Origin: Caldanaerovirga acetigignens
Lineage (GTDB): Bacteria > Bacillota > Thermosediminibacteria > Thermosediminibacterales > Thermosediminibacteraceae
NCBI RefSeq assembly: GCF_900142995.1
Contig: NZ_FRCR01000001.1
Span: 186,001-250,000, forward strand
Reading direction: 5' to 3'
Length of the DNA: 64,000 bases
Shown here: piece by piece, positions 62,052-64,000 of the stretch
Layout: every line of letters starts with the position of its first letter
Position numbering within the stretch: the stretch's first letter is position 1
Made by a program: the position numbers and the translations under genes
The notes under the pieces: model-generated
What the model was told of the DNA's origin: nothing
Databases searched by the model: none
Seen by the model: the letters and a program-made list of their open reading frames with translations, nothing else

Positions 62052-62821
62052 ATGATATAAAAAAAATTAGAAGTTTTTGGAGCCTAGCTATATTGTTGAC
62101 AATTATGTTTTCAAATCCCGTAAAAGCATATGCTGCTCCTGAAGCGCCATTGCCATTTTTTGATTTCATTCGGACAACCAATACACCGGGGGAAGTGTCA
62201 CTGACTCTGCAAATAATTGCGGCTCTTACCGTGCTCTCCCTCGCTCCCTCCATCCTATTAATGATGACTTCATTCATCAGGATTATAATAGTTCTCTCTT
62301 TTGTGCGAAACAGCTTAGGTCTCCAGCAAGTTCCGCCAAGTCAGGTTCTCATAGGACTTGCGCTTTTTATAACTTATTTTGTAATGGCTCCTGTCTTTTC
62401 GGATATAAACAAAAATGCTTTTCAGCCTTATCTGAGAGAAGAAATAAGTTTTCAGGAGGCTTTCGAGAGAGCGCAAAAACCTTTGAGGGATTTTATGCTT
62501 AAGCAGACCAGGGAAAAAGATTTAGCGCTTTTTTTGCACTACGCTAAGATGCAAGAGCAGGTAAAGACTTTGGATGATGTCCCAACTTATGTTTTGATTC
62601 CTGCTTTTATTATCAGCGAATTGAAAACTGCATTTCAGATGGGTTTCATGATTTTCATCCCTTTTCTAGTGATAGATATGGTTGTGGCAAGTACACTCAT
62701 GTCGATGGGCATGTTGATGTTGCCTCCTGTAATGATTTCACTTCCGTTTAAAATTTTGCTTTTTGTGATGGTGGATGGCTGGAATCTCGTAATAGGCTCG
62801 CTTTTATCGAGTTTCAATTGA
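62048..62821 (+). CDS. fliP: Flagellar export gate protein FliP
   Basis: 257 residues. N-terminal signal sequence (SLAILLTIMFSNPVKAYAA), then four transmembrane helices. Signatures TSFIRIIIVLSFVRNSLGLQQVPPSQVLIGLALFIT-type stretch, AFIISELKTAFQMGFMIFIPFLVIDMVVA and PFKILLFVMVDGWNLV are highly conserved. FliP5FliR1FliQ4 form the export channel. The start overlaps the fliO stop. Confidence 0.96.
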   Translation: MNDIKKIRSFWSLAILLTIMFSNPVKAYAAPEAPLPFFDFIRTTNTPGEVSLTLQIIAALTVLSLAPSILLMMTSFIRIIIVLSFVRNSLGLQQVPPSQVLIGLALFITYFVMAPVFSDINKNAFQPYLREEISFQEAFERAQKPLRDFMLKQTREKDLALFLHYAKMQEQVKTLDDVPTYVLIPAFIISELKTAFQMGFMIFIPFLVIDMVVASTLMSMGMLMLPPVMISLPFKILLFVMVDGWNLVIGSLLSSFN

Positions 62822-62835
62822 GGTGAGAATTAGCA

Positions 62836-63105
62836 ATGACGCAGGAAACGGTGATTTACCTAGCGAGAGAAGCTTTGAGCGTATTGCTACTGGTATCAGC
62901 GCCTATTTTAGGTGTCGGGATGGCGGTAGGGCTTTTGATTAGTATTTTTCAGGCAACCACGCAAATACAGGAACAGTCACTTACCTTCATACCTAAGATA
63001 TTGGCAATTATTGCAGCTCTTCTCTTATGTGGTCCTTGGATGCTCGGTATAATCGTGAATTTTACTGAAACATTAATTCGAGATATTCCTCACTTCATCT
63101 ATTAA
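62836..63105 (+). CDS. fliQ: Flagellar export gate protein FliQ
   Basis: 89 residues with two transmembrane hairpins (LLLVSAPILGVGMAVGLLISIFQATTQIQEQSLTFIPKI-type family stretch; LAIIAALLLCGPWMLGIIVNF). Export-gate subunit surrounding FliP/FliR. GAGGTGAG precedes the ATG. Confidence 0.95.
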   Translation: MTQETVIYLAREALSVLLLVSAPILGVGMAVGLLISIFQATTQIQEQSLTFIPKILAIIAALLLCGPWMLGIIVNFTETLIRDIPHFIY

Positions 63106-63120
63106 ATCGGCGGGAGAAAA

Positions 63121-63885
63121 ATGGAAGAACAAATAACAATTTTTTTGATGGTTCTCACAAGAATTTTTGGATTTTTTGCCGTAGCACCTTTTTTCGGCCG
63201 GCGCGAATTTCCGTTTCAGGCTCGGGCGGGATTGGCAGCTCTTGTAACTTCAATAATCTATCCTATTGTAAGCAAAAATGTAATTCAAGGTTCTGTTTGG
63301 GAAACAGTGGCTCTTTTTGTAAAGGAAGCTGCTGTGGGCTTTTTGATGGGATTCATAGTATTTATAATGTTTTCTGCGGTGTATATTTTGGGTGAAATTG
63401 TTGATTTCGAAATGGGATTTGGCATAGTCAGCGTTTTAGACCCGCAAATTAATACTCAAGTTCCGATTCTGGGAAATTTCTTTTACATACTTACTATTCT
63501 TATATTTCTTAGCATCAACGGTCATCATGTGTTGTTGGGCATGCTGATTAGAAGTTTTGAAGTTCTGCCTCTCGGGGCATCGGGTTTAACTAAGAATCTA
63601 CTTTACATTATTTTAGAAAGCTTTTATGGTATGTTTGAAGCAGGGGTAAAAATGAGCCTTCCTCTTATTTTCTCCACATTTCTTGCGGATTTTGCTTTGG
63701 GCATAATGGCAAGGACTGTGCCTCATATGAACGTGTTCATAGTAGGACTTCCGTTTAAAATTGTAATCGGGATTTTATTCCTAATAATAATTCTTCCCAC
63801 ATTATTAACGTCGTTGGAAATCTTATTCACCGACAGTTACGAAATATTGAAGTTAATAATTCAAGGAATGGCGAAAAAGCCATGA
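63121..63885 (+). CDS. fliR: Flagellar export gate protein FliR
   Basis: 254 residues with about six hydrophobic segments. Family features: early MVLTRIFGFFAVAPFFGRREFPFQARAGLAAL, KEAAVGFLMGFIVFIMFSAVYILGEIVDFEMGFG and VPHMNVFIVGLPFKIVIGI. It completes the export channel. Its stop overlaps the flhB start (ATGA). Confidence 0.95.
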   Translation: MEEQITIFLMVLTRIFGFFAVAPFFGRREFPFQARAGLAALVTSIIYPIVSKNVIQGSVWETVALFVKEAAVGFLMGFIVFIMFSAVYILGEIVDFEMGFGIVSVLDPQINTQVPILGNFFYILTILIFLSINGHHVLLGMLIRSFEVLPLGASGLTKNLLYIILESFYGMFEAGVKMSLPLIFSTFLADFALGIMARTVPHMNVFIVGLPFKIVIGILFLIIILPTLLTSLEILFTDSYEILKLIIQGMAKKP

Positions 63886-64000
63886 ATCTGCAACTTTTTG
63901 CTCAGGAAAAGACAGAAAGGGCAACTCCCCGGAAAAGGCAAAAAGCCAGGGAGCGGGGGCAGGTTTTTTCGAGTCGGGAACTCAGTTCAGCCTTAGGGCT
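63882..64000 (+). CDS. flhB: Flagellar export switch protein FlhB (5' part, cut by window end)
   Basis: 39 codons are visible, beginning MNLQLFAQEKTERATPRKRQ and continuing ARERGQVFSSRELSSALG, the conserved N-terminus of FlhB just before its first transmembrane helix. FlhB autocleaves at NPTH (outside the window) and switches export from hook to filament proteins under FliK control. ATGA overlap with fliR. Confidence 0.95.
   Translation, partial: MNLQLFAQEKTERATPRKRQKARERGQVFSSRELSSALG

Noticed and set aside
1-64000. CRISPR arrays, tRNA/rRNA genes, riboswitches, prophage or defence islands
   Set aside because: I looked for regularly spaced repeats, tRNA-like cloverleaf segments and known riboswitch cores in the larger intergenic regions and saw none. 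A covariance-model scan would be the decisive check.

Overview
The window reads as a chromosomal segment of an endospore-forming, flagellated, low-to-moderate GC Bacillota. Gene content and order (ylbL/tmcAL, pta-ackA, yceD-rpmF-fapR-plsX-fab, rnc-smc-ftsY-ylxM-ffh-rpsP-khpA-rimM-trmD-rplS-rbgA-rnhB-yraN, comM, dprA-topA-trmFO-xerC-hslVU-codY, then the fla/che operon) match the Bacillus/Clostridia plan. SpoVS and a candidate sigma-H promoter indicate sporulation. FabK as enoyl reductase, pta-ackA and a MetF-MetV fusion suggest an anaerobic, acetate-forming clostridial lineage. A Thermoanaerobacterales/Thermosediminibacterales-like organism is my guess, not shown by the sequence. TTG start codons placed by strong Shine-Dalgarno sequences are common.

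Layout. 1-4740: end of an unidentified gene, the secreted PDZ/Lon protease ylbL, convergent tmcAL, then pta-ackA for acetate and ATP production. 4744-12527: yceD-rpmF from a consensus promoter and a terminator, then the fatty-acid/phospholipid cluster fapR-plsX-fabH-fabK-fabD-fabG-acpP-fabF, with a FapR-like operator at its promoter. 12549-24138: rnc, spoVS, smc, the SRP genes ftsY/ylxM/ffh, and ribosome and tRNA maturation genes through yraN.

24139-35720 is an accessory block between yraN and comM, which I would expect to be close neighbours. It holds a MetF-MetV fusion, an AEC permease, a PrsA-like lipoprotein foldase, a decayed IS256-family element containing a large nested palindrome, glpX, and a complete malate-type system (sensor kinase, response regulator, 2-hydroxycarboxylate symporter, malic enzyme) with hairpins upstream of the kinase and across the transporter ribosome-binding site.

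35721-46215 returns to conserved order: comM, an orphan cobO, dprA, topA, trmFO, then xerC-hslV-hslU-codY from its own promoter, ended by a strong terminator. 46274-64000 is the flagellar operon flgB-flgC-fliE-fliF-fliG-fliH-fliI-fliJ-ylxF-fliK-flgD-(TIGR02530)-flgE-flbD-motA-motB-fliL-fliM-fliY-cheY-fliO-fliP-fliQ-fliR-flhB (cut by the window edge). It has its own extended -10 promoter, so flagellar expression is separated from codY readthrough.

I see no CRISPR array, rRNA, tRNA, prophage or obvious defence system. No clearly new multi-gene system is evident. The least explained structures are the nested palindrome in the IS remnant, the outward promoter beside it, and the hairpins of the malate locus.
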